This document shows, in pieces, positions 46,420 through 55,895 of a DNA stretch of 64,000 nucleotides. How positions within the stretch are numbered: position 1 is the stretch's first letter; each line of letters begins with the position of its first letter. Origin of the DNA: Ignisphaera sp. Lineage in GTDB: Archaea; Thermoproteota; Thermoprotei_A; Sulfolobales; Ignisphaeraceae. The position numbers and the translations under genes are program-made. The notes below the pieces were generated by a model. That model saw nothing but the letters and a program-made list of their open reading frames with translations. It did not search any database and was not told the origin of the DNA. The stretch is from assembly GCA_038831005.1 (NCBI GenBank), contig JAWBKZ010000001.1, positions 186,001 to 250,000 of the forward strand, in the 5' to 3' direction.

Positions 46420-46964
46420 TTACTTTCGCCTATACCAATAATACGTAAGATACTTTATAAAGTGTGTAGATCTCTCTATCCAATTTTGTTGATAATTGCA
46501 TTATAACCTGGTAACTAGACTCTATCAGATTCCATATCGAGAGTTCTAGCATTACTATTGATTAGCTGTCTACTAGCTATAACCTCTATGTAATTGTTAC
46601 TGGAAATGCTACTCTAATGTCGTGAGATCTGAGTCTTTTATATACAGTAAACACTATAGTTAATGTTATTAGGAATAGAGAGCAAGTTCTCGGACAATTA
46701 CAGAGAAGTGTGTAGCATACTTAAGGTGGTCATAAGGTCTAGGGCTTTTGTTAAAATGATAGATGTTGGTCGGAAAGATATGAATGAAAGATATCTGTCG
46801 CCTAACTACATTATCCTCAAAATTAGTATAGTAGCTTCATCAAGAGTTAACGTTATATCTACAACATTTATCCAGAGGTTAATGAGTACATACAAAATCA
46901 GTTTAACTGCAAATTGTTGAGAGATATATAGCAACAGAAACCATTATTAAATTTATCACAGTAG

Positions 46965-47081
46965 CAATACCTTACACCTGTACTTAAGAAAGATGCTGAG
47001 AATTATAACTGGATAGTGCTTCCAGTTATATTCTATAGCCTGTTTGGTTTTAGCTATTTCGGTTATAAAGTTATTCTTTAG
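46965..47081 (+). pseudogene. fragment of a membrane-protein gene
   Basis: A 38-codon stretch bounded by stops reads LTPVLKKDAENYNW followed by IVLPVIFYSLFGFSYFG, a clear polar-then-membrane-helix segment. It has no start codon and no continuation in another frame. It looks like a surviving piece of a transporter or other membrane protein. Confidence 0.35.
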
Positions 47082-47364
47082 TTCAGTACTAGTTATCTAG
47101 CCTTAGATGTATACTGATGTTTCTTAGATTCATCTATAGAACCTCTATATCAAGCTACATAGATTATTTCTAGAACTAGTACATCTAGTAATTGAAACTA
47201 GGGTTTTTATAGAACATTTGCTTTGATACATTTAACATAGAATAACAACCTACATCAAGAAATTATATGTTTCTAACCATCTTGATATTTGAATCAGTAT
47301 CTGTAAAATCTATCAACATCAATGTCATTATAGATGTGTGTTGCTGCAGAAGATGTGTATGGTT

Positions 47365-47689
47365 ATGGTATTTCTCGATAGATTTACCGAGAAACTTGAA
47401 GAACTCTTTATAGAGACAAGTTTCGGTACAATTAAGAAGAGATGATTCACCTCATGCATTAACAATATCTTGGTGTTAGAAGATGGTAAAGTATCGCTTG
47501 TTAAAGTGGCTACTCATGATTTGCTTAGTGTATGTTAGAAGATCTGTATCTTTGCTGTAAGCAACTTATGATATGTTGCTAGATGTGCTCAGTAATTAAC
47601 TAAATGATTCTCTATCTCTAGATAGAAAGATTGTAGAACACTTCAAGAATAAGGTATTAGAGATATTTGATGCTACAAGGTTTTGTTGA
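47365..47689 (+). pseudogene. decayed gene, family unknown
   Basis: From ATG 47365 one frame reads MVFLDRFTEKLEELFIETS, then TGA at 47443, then NNILVLEDGKVSLVKVATHD, TAG at 47536, and more stops. After a frame change, SLSLDRKIVEHFKNKVLEIF follows to TGA at 47687. The amphipathic, charged sequence is protein-like throughout. It is a gene lost through several stops and a frameshift. No family recognised. Confidence 0.45.
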
Positions 47690-48038
47690 ATAGATCCAGA
47701 CCTTCCTTCTCCTCTAATTTAGAGTCGCTAAATAATATTGAAACAATCTATCTATGTTCATGAAGAACAATGTATGAAGATAATAGTTGCAGAAATTTAT
47801 CGGATAATAAGTTCTTAGTGTTTAAGATGAGGTTAGTGATAATACTATCATTAGTAGAACAGCAAATATTTTATGCCTCAGGATTTACACACTATATGTG
47901 TAGTCAATAATCTATCTATTGAAAATGTGGTGGAGACTGACTGTAGAAATAGTATAACAGAAGCTATTTAGAGAGCTCAATTCTAGAGATATTTCTAGAG
48001 ACTGCTTGAAGAAAGTTAATCTAATAACCTGCTAGAAA

Positions 48039-48527
48039 ATGAGCAAACTATATAGGTGTAGAACTCTGAAGTATTGGTATGGTGTTAGTGAGTATGTTGC
48101 TACACTAACTATAGCTATAATCACATTAGCTGCTGGTGTAGGTATCTTTGCCTATAGTTACTACATCATTGACAGTTATTATAGCAGACTTGTAGCAGTT
48201 GCTGAAGGTACTAGAGGTAGAGGTGGAGATATAGCTATTCTCGCATCTCTTATAGATAGCTCTGGAAAGATAGTTGTAATTGGTTCCACAGGCTCTAAAC
48301 CTGTAATGCTCTACGCTATACATATAAACGATACCCTCTATACACAATGTACGGTACATATCGATGGATACAACAATACATACACACTAGATGGATCTAG
48401 CTATATACAGATACCGTACTACATAACATTCAAATCGATATGCATTACACCCTCAACAACTTCTCGAGCAATAATCAAGATTGTTTATGAAGGAGGTGAG
48501 AAAACAGTCTATGTTACCAAGATATAG
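48039..48527 (+). CDS. type IV pilin-like secreted protein
   Basis: A 162-residue protein. The N-terminus KYWYGVSEYVATLTIAIITLAAGVGIF has the layout of archaeal class III signal peptides: a short basic leader, Gly before the cut site, Glu five or fewer residues later and a hydrophobic stretch, as in archaeal pilins. The rest is beta-rich (IVVIGSTGSKPVMLYAIHIN...). It would be processed by a PibD/FlaK-type peptidase and built into a filament or surface array. It overlaps the adhesin-like gene downstream by 17 bases. No pilus ATPase is in the window. Confidence 0.68.
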   Translation: MSKLYRCRTLKYWYGVSEYVATLTIAIITLAAGVGIFAYSYYIIDSYYSRLVAVAEGTRGRGGDIAILASLIDSSGKIVVIGSTGSKPVMLYAIHINDTLYTQCTVHIDGYNNTYTLDGSSYIQIPYYITFKSICITPSTTSRAIIKIVYEGGEKTVYVTKI

Positions 48528-51159
48528 GAGAGGTATATCAGCTATAATAGGTGCAGCAGTACTGCTGACGATAATGATAATGTTTACAGCATTCTATATA
48601 ACCATTCTGCAGAAGTTCGTAGAAGTAGCTAACTACACTATAAACTCTATATCTTCTGCAGAAGAATCGAAAAAAGTTCTAGAGACACTCAATGCTTTAT
48701 GGGACTACAATGGAACACATGTAACTATATTCATAGAGAATAGAGCTTCTAGAGCAGTATTGGTAACAGCAATAGCTATGGTATTCAGCGACAGTAGCTA
48801 TACAACCATATCGAGAGTAAACAAAACACTAGCATCAGCAGTAGTGCAGATACTGTACATAGGTAACGAAAATGACACAGCACGTATATTAGATCTAGTT
48901 CTACCACTAGCTTTACCACCAGCTACAGAAACAATGATAACTATAAAGATGCAGAAAGAACCGATAACTGTGTCGATAGCTGTAGAAGCTTCACCAATAA
49001 AGACAGTAATAGTGTCAAGAAGAGTCAATGAAGAACAGAAAATCCATATAATTGAGTTACCGCTACAAACCTATGGAGAATGGATAGGGACAACAACATG
49101 GTTAGGTAATGTATCAATACCTGTGGAGAGAAAAGGGATAACAAACAATACATATCCAATCGTATCTAATGCAACACAACAACCACGAGTATTGATAAAC
49201 CTTGTGAGCAGAGGAGCTGTAACGTATACAGATTTCGAGACATATCCTCTAACAGGATGGGATAGCAGAGGTGGTATCTGGAGCTCCGTAGAGAATGTAG
49301 TAGGAGCAAAAGGAGGAGTGCTACAGGGAAACGATAACAACCAAGGTATTGGTGCTGCCTCACAATACTATTACACAACTAGTTTATCTGGATATACACG
49401 TCTATGGATTGTAGCAAAAACTAGATGGGTAAGTGGAACAGGATGGTATGGAGTAGCGATGATAAACAATGCGAGAAATAGACTCTATACTATAGAGATA
49501 AATACAGCAGGAAGAATCGAGATACGAAGTTTTAATGTAGAATCAAGAAATGGATGGTATACCCTGGCTAGTGCTACTATTCCAGGGTACTCTACAACAT
49601 CATGGTACATTATAGTTGTAAATTATACAGTTACTACAACAGCTGTAAACATAATGGCAAGACTCTACAATTCACAAGGAACACTCATTACTGCGGTATC
49701 AGCATCAACTAGTAGGAGAAGATTTACACTAGCATATATAGGTGTAGATGTAGATAACGTGATAGCATATTTCGATGATTTTCTGATTACGACTAGAGAT
49801 CCTAGGTACATAGTGTTCCAGAACGTTATGGTTAATTATCGTATAGAGATTTGGGATGATTTAAACAATCTAGTGAGAAGTGTTGTAGCAACATCAAGTA
49901 CAGTTAATGTAGATGTTGTTACAGATGTTGTTGTTGGTAGAGGTAGTAATGGGAAGATATATGTGTATGACTCTAGAGGCAACCAGATTGCAAGTTATAT
50001 TGCTTTCGATGCTATTATTGGTGGTGATATATATCAACTCCAATATATCTACGGCAATTATACAGCTGAATTTAGCGATGAAATAATTGTGAATAATCTT
50101 GTTAAACCATTGAATGCTAGACTATACTTCTGCATCCATACAAACACTACTGTGAATATATCTATAGTGTTTAACAATCGTGAACTTATACATAGTAGTA
50201 GTGGAGTATACTTCTGTGATAACTATGTGCTACCCATAGATTTTGTGGGTAGGAGTAATAATGTGGTAGTGTATGCTTCATCTAGAGATCCATTTAATCT
50301 CACTATAGAGTATCTGGATCTCTATATCTATGGCTTTTATACAGATATATTGTTTGAGGCACTCGTTATAGCTATTGGTGGTAGTAGTAGGGTTGCATTC
50401 TGTAGAATTGACGATATATTGATTAAGAAGAGTATCAATGTATGCTATCTATTTGATATTATTGGCAGTACGTTTAATGGAGAGACAGCGATAACCTATG
50501 ATAGTGATAGTCATGTCTTATACATAGTCAATAGATCTGGTATATATCTATGGAACTTCATATCTACTGATAAAGTGACAGAGAGCTGTAAAGCTACTGG
50601 CATAGGTGTAAGAATAGAGTTAGTTGAAGATGGCTTCATTGTTCTACCAGGCAGTGGAAACAACACAATATGTGTATATAATCCAACTGATGAGTATTTA
50701 CAACCTCTTCCCAACGATTTTGAACTCTATATGTATACATCTTCAGCTGTATACAGAAATTCAGTATACTTTACATGTATAGATAAGAATGGTGCTGTAT
50801 GGCTACTTAGATATGATGTAGATACCTGGAGATTAGATAAGCTAAAGCCTATAGCGATTAACACAATAATCGGTTTAGCTATAGATAGTTCTAGCAATAG
50901 GGTTTATATACCTATAGGAGGTTTTTGGAGAGACGCTCTCAATAATCATCAATCCTATATGTCTATCTATATATATAGTGTGGCTAGCAACAGAATTGTG
51001 CATACAGCTATACCGATTGATACTACTACGTATGTCTCAGCATCATGTTGTGATAGAGCTGAAATCTATGGAAACTATATGTTGATAGTTGAAAGAGGTA
51101 GTCTACTAGCTATAGATATCTCTAGAATTGATTATAGGAAAAATGTAGCTATATCTTGA
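48511..51159 (+). CDS. giant pilin-like adhesin with lectin-like and propeller regions
   Basis: An 882-residue protein starting MLPRYRRGISAIIGAAVLL, an archaellin/pilin-type class III signal peptide with RRG before the cut and a long hydrophobic helix. A beta-rich ectodomain follows. Residues about 240-425 resemble a LamG/concanavalin-like jelly roll (YTDFETYPLTGWDS... YFDDFLIT). Residues from about 650 on have the strand repeats HVLYIVNRSGIYLWNF and NRVYIPIGG of a beta-propeller. The start at 48511 is favoured over an earlier TTG because GGAGGTGAG lies ten bases upstream. It is likely a minor, adhesive pilus subunit. Confidence 0.7.
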   Translation: MLPRYRRGISAIIGAAVLLTIMIMFTAFYITILQKFVEVANYTINSISSAEESKKVLETLNALWDYNGTHVTIFIENRASRAVLVTAIAMVFSDSSYTTISRVNKTLASAVVQILYIGNENDTARILDLVLPLALPPATETMITIKMQKEPITVSIAVEASPIKTVIVSRRVNEEQKIHIIELPLQTYGEWIGTTTWLGNVSIPVERKGITNNTYPIVSNATQQPRVLINLVSRGAVTYTDFETYPLTGWDSRGGIWSSVENVVGAKGGVLQGNDNNQGIGAASQYYYTTSLSGYTRLWIVAKTRWVSGTGWYGVAMINNARNRLYTIEINTAGRIEIRSFNVESRNGWYTLASATIPGYSTTSWYIIVVNYTVTTTAVNIMARLYNSQGTLITAVSASTSRRRFTLAYIGVDVDNVIAYFDDFLITTRDPRYIVFQNVMVNYRIEIWDDLNNLVRSVVATSSTVNVDVVTDVVVGRGSNGKIYVYDSRGNQIASYIAFDAIIGGDIYQLQYIYGNYTAEFSDEIIVNNLVKPLNARLYFCIHTNTTVNISIVFNNRELIHSSSGVYFCDNYVLPIDFVGRSNNVVVYASSRDPFNLTIEYLDLYIYGFYTDILFEALVIAIGGSSRVAFCRIDDILIKKSINVCYLFDIIGSTFNGETAITYDSDSHVLYIVNRSGIYLWNFISTDKVTESCKATGIGVRIELVEDGFIVLPGSGNNTICVYNPTDEYLQPLPNDFELYMYTSSAVYRNSVYFTCIDKNGAVWLLRYDVDTWRLDKLKPIAINTIIGLAIDSSSNRVYIPIGGFWRDALNNHQSYMSIYIYSVASNRIVHTAIPIDTTTYVSASCCDRAEIYGNYMLIVERGSLLAIDISRIDYRKNVAIS

Positions 51160-51328
51160 ATCTCAAAACACTAAGAGTAGAATAGTAAACATCTCTATAA
51201 TCTATCTTCATTGTCTATCCTAGTTCAATAAAATGATCTACTTATCGCATCATTGGTAATGGTTAAATTACTTAAGAAATACAAAAGATTTTTATATTGT
51301 CTATACCTAGATTTGTTTGGTGTATCTA

Positions 51329-51613
51329 TTGATATGTACTGATACTGAATACAGCTACATGGGTGCAGTCATTAGAGTTGTTGTTGAGTCTCCTTCTAAA
51401 GAGATATGTAATGAAGTTGAAGAAGCTAGCAGTAAAGGTTATGAAGGTGTGGTGGATTTATTCAAAAGACATGGAGGATGTAAAATAGTTTCAGAACTAC
51501 CTCTGAAGATTCTCTCAAGCGATGAGAATATCATTGTTGTTTTAGAGCCTATTAACTTTATTGCTAAAGCTTTCTGGGGAGAAGCGGTAAAGAAAATCAA
51601 ATCGATGTGTTGA
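51329..51613 (+). CDS. small protein of unknown function
   Basis: About 94 residues: two short beta-alpha units, AVIRVVVESPSKEICNEVEEAS and IIVVLEPINFIAKAFWGEAVKKI. No family recognised. The start is set at a TTG six bases after GGTG (51319-51322); the frame opens at 51317 and an ATG lies at 51359. It is upstream of, and separate from, the SPFH group. Confidence 0.45.
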   Translation: MICTDTEYSYMGAVIRVVVESPSKEICNEVEEASSKGYEGVVDLFKRHGGCKIVSELPLKILSSDENIIVVLEPINFIAKAFWGEAVKKIKSMC

Positions 51614-51673
51614 TCAATATTAGGTAAGGTTTTTAATTCATTATAGATACACTCTATACTGTGTGGATATATT

Positions 51674-52024
51674 ATGTCGATAATAGTGAGCCGCTTCAGC
51701 ATTATCTTCAGCAGTATTCTGTTGATACTTTTAGGAGTGGATATTATAGCTATTTACTATGGGTTTATTTCTCTACCACTACTTATAGCGCTAAACTTTA
51801 TTGCTCTAGGTCTTCTGATCATATTTAGAGGAAGTAGAGAACAGGTAGCTGAGGAAAGGAAATTCTATTTCTTATGGGGATTCATTATGTTTGTTATCTC
51901 TATATCTATATCTTTAGGTAGCTTAATGGGGTTGGTGATTGGTGTAGCTACATTCTTTATAGGTTTAGGTATAGCTATTCTCTATATAGTTTCGGGCTCT
52001 TCTCTACAGATTCTACAACCATAA
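51674..52024 (+). CDS. small four-helix membrane protein
   Basis: A 116-residue protein with about four membrane helices, the middle loop RGSREQVAEERK being the only polar part. No family recognised; it is consistent with a small regulator or accessory of the membrane proteins encoded just downstream. TTTTTAAT near 51630 may be its TATA box. Confidence 0.55.
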   Translation: MSIIVSRFSIIFSSILLILLGVDIIAIYYGFISLPLLIALNFIALGLLIIFRGSREQVAEERKFYFLWGFIMFVISISISLGSLMGLVIGVATFFIGLGIAILYIVSGSSLQILQP

Positions 52025-52080
52025 ATACATATATATAGACCTAGAGATAATGTCTATAGATCTTCACCTAGGTGTTTATC

Positions 52081-52578
52081 ATGGTTAGAAGAGAAGCGAT
52101 ATTAGAGAAGCTCTTAAATGTTCTACCGGGATTTCGCGGATATAGAAAGAAGGAACATTTGAGAGAAGATGATAGACTTGTTAGAGAGTATCTAGTCAGG
52201 ATACTAAGTGAAGCTATCAGAGATTTAGAAGAAGCTATAGCCAATCTAGTGGAATATGATTTCAAAGCAGCAGAAATATACGATACTGTTCTAAGGGATC
52301 TCAGAACTATTGCAGACAAAATTAGGTGGGCTGAACATGGATATGCACCTCATTTCAATATAGTTAAGATTCAGGAAGAAGATCTAAGCAAGATTAGAGA
52401 AATAGATGGGGCACTTGTAGATGATGTCGAGAATATAAGGAATTATATAGCTCAGCTGAAGAAGGATACAATCTATAGGAATCCTGTTAGAGATAGAGCT
52501 CCAGAGCTCATGAAGCTTCTAGATGATTTAAGGGTTCAGCTTATCGAGAGAGAAAAATTGGTTAGAGGATGGATGTAA
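52081..52578 (+). CDS. helical protein upstream of the SPFH operon
   Basis: A 165-residue, almost wholly alpha-helical, charged protein (LVREYLVRILSEAIRDLEEAIANLVEYDFKAAEIYDTVLRDLRTIADKI). No family recognised. The length and helical hairpin pattern are reminiscent in outline of coiled-coil membrane-stress proteins, but I see no PspA signature. The start follows AGGTG by six bases; the frame opens nine bases earlier at a GTG. Its close position to the SPFH gene suggests a shared role. Confidence 0.6.
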   Translation: MVRREAILEKLLNVLPGFRGYRKKEHLREDDRLVREYLVRILSEAIRDLEEAIANLVEYDFKAAEIYDTVLRDLRTIADKIRWAEHGYAPHFNIVKIQEEDLSKIREIDGALVDDVENIRNYIAQLKKDTIYRNPVRDRAPELMKLLDDLRVQLIEREKLVRGWM

Positions 52579-52594
52579 AGTTGTGTGATTAAGA

Positions 52595-52616
52595 TTTATA
52601 ACATAGATAATGTTAT
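52595..52616 (+). promoter_or_regulatory. TATA box overlapped by a palindrome, SPFH operon
   Basis: TTTATAAC at 52595-52602 is a TATA box 32-39 bases before the TTG start of the SPFH gene. ATAACAT (52598-52604) and ATGTTAT (52610-52616) make a perfect 7-bp inverted repeat with a five-base spacer overlapping it. A repressor here would block TBP binding, so the operon may be induced under specific conditions. Confidence 0.5.
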
Positions 52617-52633
52617 TTTCTTAGGGTGTAAAG

Positions 52634-53683
52634 TTGGTTATAAATAAGATCGGAAAAGGATTGGGTAAGGTCGCTAGTAAAGCTAGTGGTTTTCAGCCCA
52701 AATTTATTGAATGGAAGGATGCTACATCAAATGATATAGTTTGGAGATATCCAGAAGAAGTAATTCCTTGGGGTTCTACTGTTGTTGTTAAAGAGTGGGA
52801 GAGAGTCATATTCTATAGGGATGGAAAGGTCTACGGAATGCTTGGACCAGGTAGACACGTTCTCGATACACAAAACGTTCCGTTCCTACAAGGCCTTGTT
52901 GAAGGCTTCTATGGAGAAAGTATATTCAGGGCAATCGTTATATATGTCAATATCAACAGGATGCAGGGTAAATTCGGTGGAAAAAGCCAGACAGTAGAGC
53001 TCATACCCGTGAGCTTTCACGGTGTATACTACTATAGAGTAGCTGATCCCGTTCTATTTGTAAACAAAGTTGTTGGACCTGATGAAAGGTACACTCGAGA
53101 AGAATTAGATGAATACATTAGGAGCTATTTCCTCACAAAACTAATGTCATTCATAAGTCAATCAAGCATAAGAGACTTGTACATGAAGGCTGAAGAGGCT
53201 GGTAAAAGAGCTCTAATGATCCTCAGAAAAGCATTTGATGAACTTGGCCTTATGCTAGAGGATATGCAATTCGAAGGAATAGATGTACCTCCAGAATATA
53301 GAGAGAGGATGTTCTGGATACTACAGGGAACCTCAGCAGCTTATCTTGTTCAACAAGAAACTGCTAGAAAGTTTGCTGAAGCAATAGAGAAGACACAAGC
53401 AGGTGGAGCAGCTATAGGTGCAGGTGTAGTTGCTATCCCATGGGCTCTACAGCCACCGCCACCACAAGCACAACAACCTTCTGTAGCTGCTGTAGGTGGT
53501 GTTGCTACAGCTCCTCAACAACAGGCATACGTAGCTAGATGTCCACACTGTGGACAAGGACCTCTACCTTCGGGTGCAAGGTTCTGTCCTTTCTGTGGTA
53601 AACAAATTAAATGGTGTCCTAATGGCCATGTAGCTTCTGCAGAAGCAAACTTCTGTGTCATATGTGGTAGTAAACTTGGTTAG
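52634..53683 (+). CDS. SPFH/band-7 protein with C-terminal zinc ribbons
   Basis: A 349-residue protein. Residues about 30-245 resemble the YdjI-type SPFH domain: DIVWRYPEEVIPWGSTVVVKEWERVIFYRDGKVYGMLGPGRHVLDTQNVP opens it. A Gly/Ala/Pro/Gln-rich linker follows, and residues 303-345 hold two zinc ribbons (C303, C306, C318, C321; C328, H332, C341, C344). SPFH proteins form rings at membranes. In Bacillus the similarly built YdjI works with PspA and zinc-ribbon membrane partners. It starts with TTG, five bases after GGGTG. Confidence 0.8.
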   Translation: MVINKIGKGLGKVASKASGFQPKFIEWKDATSNDIVWRYPEEVIPWGSTVVVKEWERVIFYRDGKVYGMLGPGRHVLDTQNVPFLQGLVEGFYGESIFRAIVIYVNINRMQGKFGGKSQTVELIPVSFHGVYYYRVADPVLFVNKVVGPDERYTREELDEYIRSYFLTKLMSFISQSSIRDLYMKAEEAGKRALMILRKAFDELGLMLEDMQFEGIDVPPEYRERMFWILQGTSAAYLVQQETARKFAEAIEKTQAGGAAIGAGVVAIPWALQPPPPQAQQPSVAAVGGVATAPQQQAYVARCPHCGQGPLPSGARFCPFCGKQIKWCPNGHVASAEANFCVICGSKLG

Positions 53684-53692
53684 GTGATTTAG

Positions 53693-54841
53693 TTGTCTAC
53701 TAGTGAAGTAGAATTTAGATGCAGAAATTGTGGAGGACCTTTAGAAGTTTCTCCAGAAACAATAGCTATAGTTTGTAGCTATTGTGGGTTCTTGAACTGG
53801 ATTAGAGAAGATCTTAAAGAAGAAGTTCTAGTGGTTAAGCCTTTAAAAGATAAGGATGTGTTGGATAGGTTAAGGGGCTTCGCATCTAGAGAGAGACTTG
53901 GAGAAATATTTTCGCCAAGCAATCTATCGAGAACTACTGTTGTTCTAGTACCTATCTATTTCGTTGATGTATCTGCTGGAGCTGAGTATAGCGGAACAGT
54001 TGCTGTAGATATAAGAAAGTGTAGGAGTGTAGGTAATCAAACAAGATGTTGGGTAGAGACCCGTAGAGTTCATGTTAGAGGTGTATATGGTCCTGCAAAA
54101 GATGTTGTACCAGTTCCAGGTAGAAGAGGAAGTAATGTTCTCTCCGTAAAAGCTCTGGCATATAGATACATGATGAATAGAGTTGATGCAGTACCTCTAG
54201 CTAATGCTGAACTAGATAAAAGTATATGGAGGAATGTCCTATCTATTGAAGTTGATAGAAAAATTGCTCTAGATATAGCTATAGATAGTCATCTAGATGT
54301 TTTGAGGAAGACTATAGAAGACGTTATGAGGAAAGAAGCTGAAAGAAAAGTATCAGGAGGAAGTATAATTAGATCGAGAATAATATGGAAGAAAATAACT
54401 CCTAGAAATGTGAAGGCAGCATCATCACCACCTATACTTCTACCTATGCACATCTTGATGTACAGATATAGAGGTGAGGTTTATAGAGCTGTTGTATGTG
54501 GATGGAATGGAGATGTAATAGTCTTAGAAAGACCTATGAAGAAAATTGATAGAATTATATGGAGCATTGCTGCATCATTAAGTTCAGGACTATGTGGAGG
54601 ATTAGCTATACCTATGATTATAGCTGGTGATGAGATAGGTTTGGGTATAGGTTTAATACTTATTATAGCTGGAGGATATGCATCGTGGTACTGTATGAAG
54701 AAAGTTGTTTCACCAGTTAAATCTAGCTTAATTGGTGTAAATCTTAAGGAGTTGAAGAAGTATTCAGAATCTTCTAGTGCTAATGAAGTTCACAAGATTA
54801 TAAAGTTTGTAGATTCAATGCTATCTACACCTAGATTCTAG
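53693..54841 (+). CDS. zinc-ribbon membrane protein, SPFH operon
   Basis: A 382-residue protein. An N-terminal zinc ribbon (C10, C13, C28, C31) is followed by a long alpha/beta region (residues 45-285) and a pair of membrane helices (about 288-335), then a short charged tail. It begins with TTG only nine bases after the SPFH stop, behind TAGGTG. I do not recognise a named family, but the zinc-ribbon plus membrane plan recalls the YdjG-type partners of SPFH proteins. It probably faces the cytoplasm through the ribbon. Confidence 0.68.
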   Translation: MSTSEVEFRCRNCGGPLEVSPETIAIVCSYCGFLNWIREDLKEEVLVVKPLKDKDVLDRLRGFASRERLGEIFSPSNLSRTTVVLVPIYFVDVSAGAEYSGTVAVDIRKCRSVGNQTRCWVETRRVHVRGVYGPAKDVVPVPGRRGSNVLSVKALAYRYMMNRVDAVPLANAELDKSIWRNVLSIEVDRKIALDIAIDSHLDVLRKTIEDVMRKEAERKVSGGSIIRSRIIWKKITPRNVKAASSPPILLPMHILMYRYRGEVYRAVVCGWNGDVIVLERPMKKIDRIIWSIAASLSSGLCGGLAIPMIIAGDEIGLGIGLILIIAGGYASWYCMKKVVSPVKSSLIGVNLKELKKYSESSSANEVHKIIKFVDSMLSTPRF

Positions 54842-54865
54842 ACAGATAGATTAAGGTGTTGGTAA

Positions 54866-55828
54866 ATGGTAGATGTTAAAAGAATTGTATGTTCATTCTG
54901 TAAAGCTGAGTATACAGTACCTACAACAATTGTATATGCCACATGTCCATATTGTGGAACTACATTTAGATTAGATAAACCTGATGCTACAGTAGAGCAC
55001 TACATGTTTTCAGCATTATTAGATAAAAATAGTGCCTACAGATACTTAAAAGAGTTTGCATTGATGCAGATCGGTATAGCAGAAGATTTTGAAGTTAATG
55101 CCTCTTTTGAATCATCGTATCAGTACTTGATACCGCTATATCTATATGAAATCAATGTAAAGACTCTATGCAGTAAAGGAAAAGAGAGTATCGATAAAGA
55201 TAAAGTAGAGATCGATATTCATGGAGGAGAAGAGACGGCCTACATAGTTACTCCAGCTACCAAGAACATACCTATCGCTATACCTTCAAACTATAGTTTT
55301 CCAGCCAGGGGACGTAGATACTTTAAACCAACAGTTCTAAAGGAAGGTACATATGTTCAGCCAACACTAGACCCTAACCAGATGTTTGAATACGTTAAAC
55401 AACCATATCTACATAAAGCTATTGAAGAAGCTAGAATATCCTGTGGCGAAAGTTATGAGGTTAACGATAACTCTAGGTATGTGGGTATAGCTCATTACCC
55501 CTTCTGGTTAATAAACTATAGGTATAGAGACAGAAGATATAAATCAATAGTAGATGCAGCGGATGGAACTGTTCTGTATCTGGAGTACCCTATGAGTTAC
55601 GGAAAGAGACTGCAGGGCTTGATCGGGGGACTAGGTGTATCTGGGATAGCTATAGCCATAGCCTCAGTAATCTCGTTAATAGCTTTAAGTGCACCTATAC
55701 CGGGTCTCATTGGAGGATTAATGACATCTTTACCAGGCTTAGGTGTAGCTCTACAGAAGTTCCTGAGATCAGTAGGAATATATAGGTATAAAGTGAGAGA
55801 AGAGCTAGTGTTTGCACCAGTAAGATGA
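54866..55828 (+). CDS. second zinc-ribbon membrane protein, SPFH operon
   Basis: A 320-residue protein with the same plan as its neighbour: a zinc ribbon (C9, C12, C27, C30), a beta-rich region (residues about 40-240) with YPFWLINYRYRD, and two Gly-rich membrane helices (about 245-295). It may be a distant paralogue. It starts 24 bases after the preceding gene and ends the operon. A pseudogene of an ABC exporter follows. Confidence 0.65.
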   Translation: MVDVKRIVCSFCKAEYTVPTTIVYATCPYCGTTFRLDKPDATVEHYMFSALLDKNSAYRYLKEFALMQIGIAEDFEVNASFESSYQYLIPLYLYEINVKTLCSKGKESIDKDKVEIDIHGGEETAYIVTPATKNIPIAIPSNYSFPARGRRYFKPTVLKEGTYVQPTLDPNQMFEYVKQPYLHKAIEEARISCGESYEVNDNSRYVGIAHYPFWLINYRYRDRRYKSIVDAADGTVLYLEYPMSYGKRLQGLIGGLGVSGIAIAIASVISLIALSAPIPGLIGGLMTSLPGLGVALQKFLRSVGIYRYKVREELVFAPVR

Positions 55829-55895
55829 ATATTGTTTCTTAAACCTAAGATTGCTACAGATTTATTTTCCATATAACCTAGCAATATAGCTGGCT

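Larger units (their letters stand above)
46420..48038. other. 1.6-kb tract of gene relics
   Basis: No intact gene I can support. Two coding remnants are listed separately (46965-47081 and 47365-47689). An 85-codon frame at 46663-46920 has a poor residue make-up and no start signals. Confidence 0.55.

Noticed and set aside
46031-46441. 136-codon plus-strand frame with Ser/Ala repeats
   Set aside because: It is the antisense shadow of the 84-base coiled-coil repeats in the DUF3782 gene.
46663-46920. 85-codon plus-strand frame
   Set aside because: No ribosome binding site, no motif and unlike neighbouring genes in residue make-up; it may be part of the decayed tract but cannot be called.
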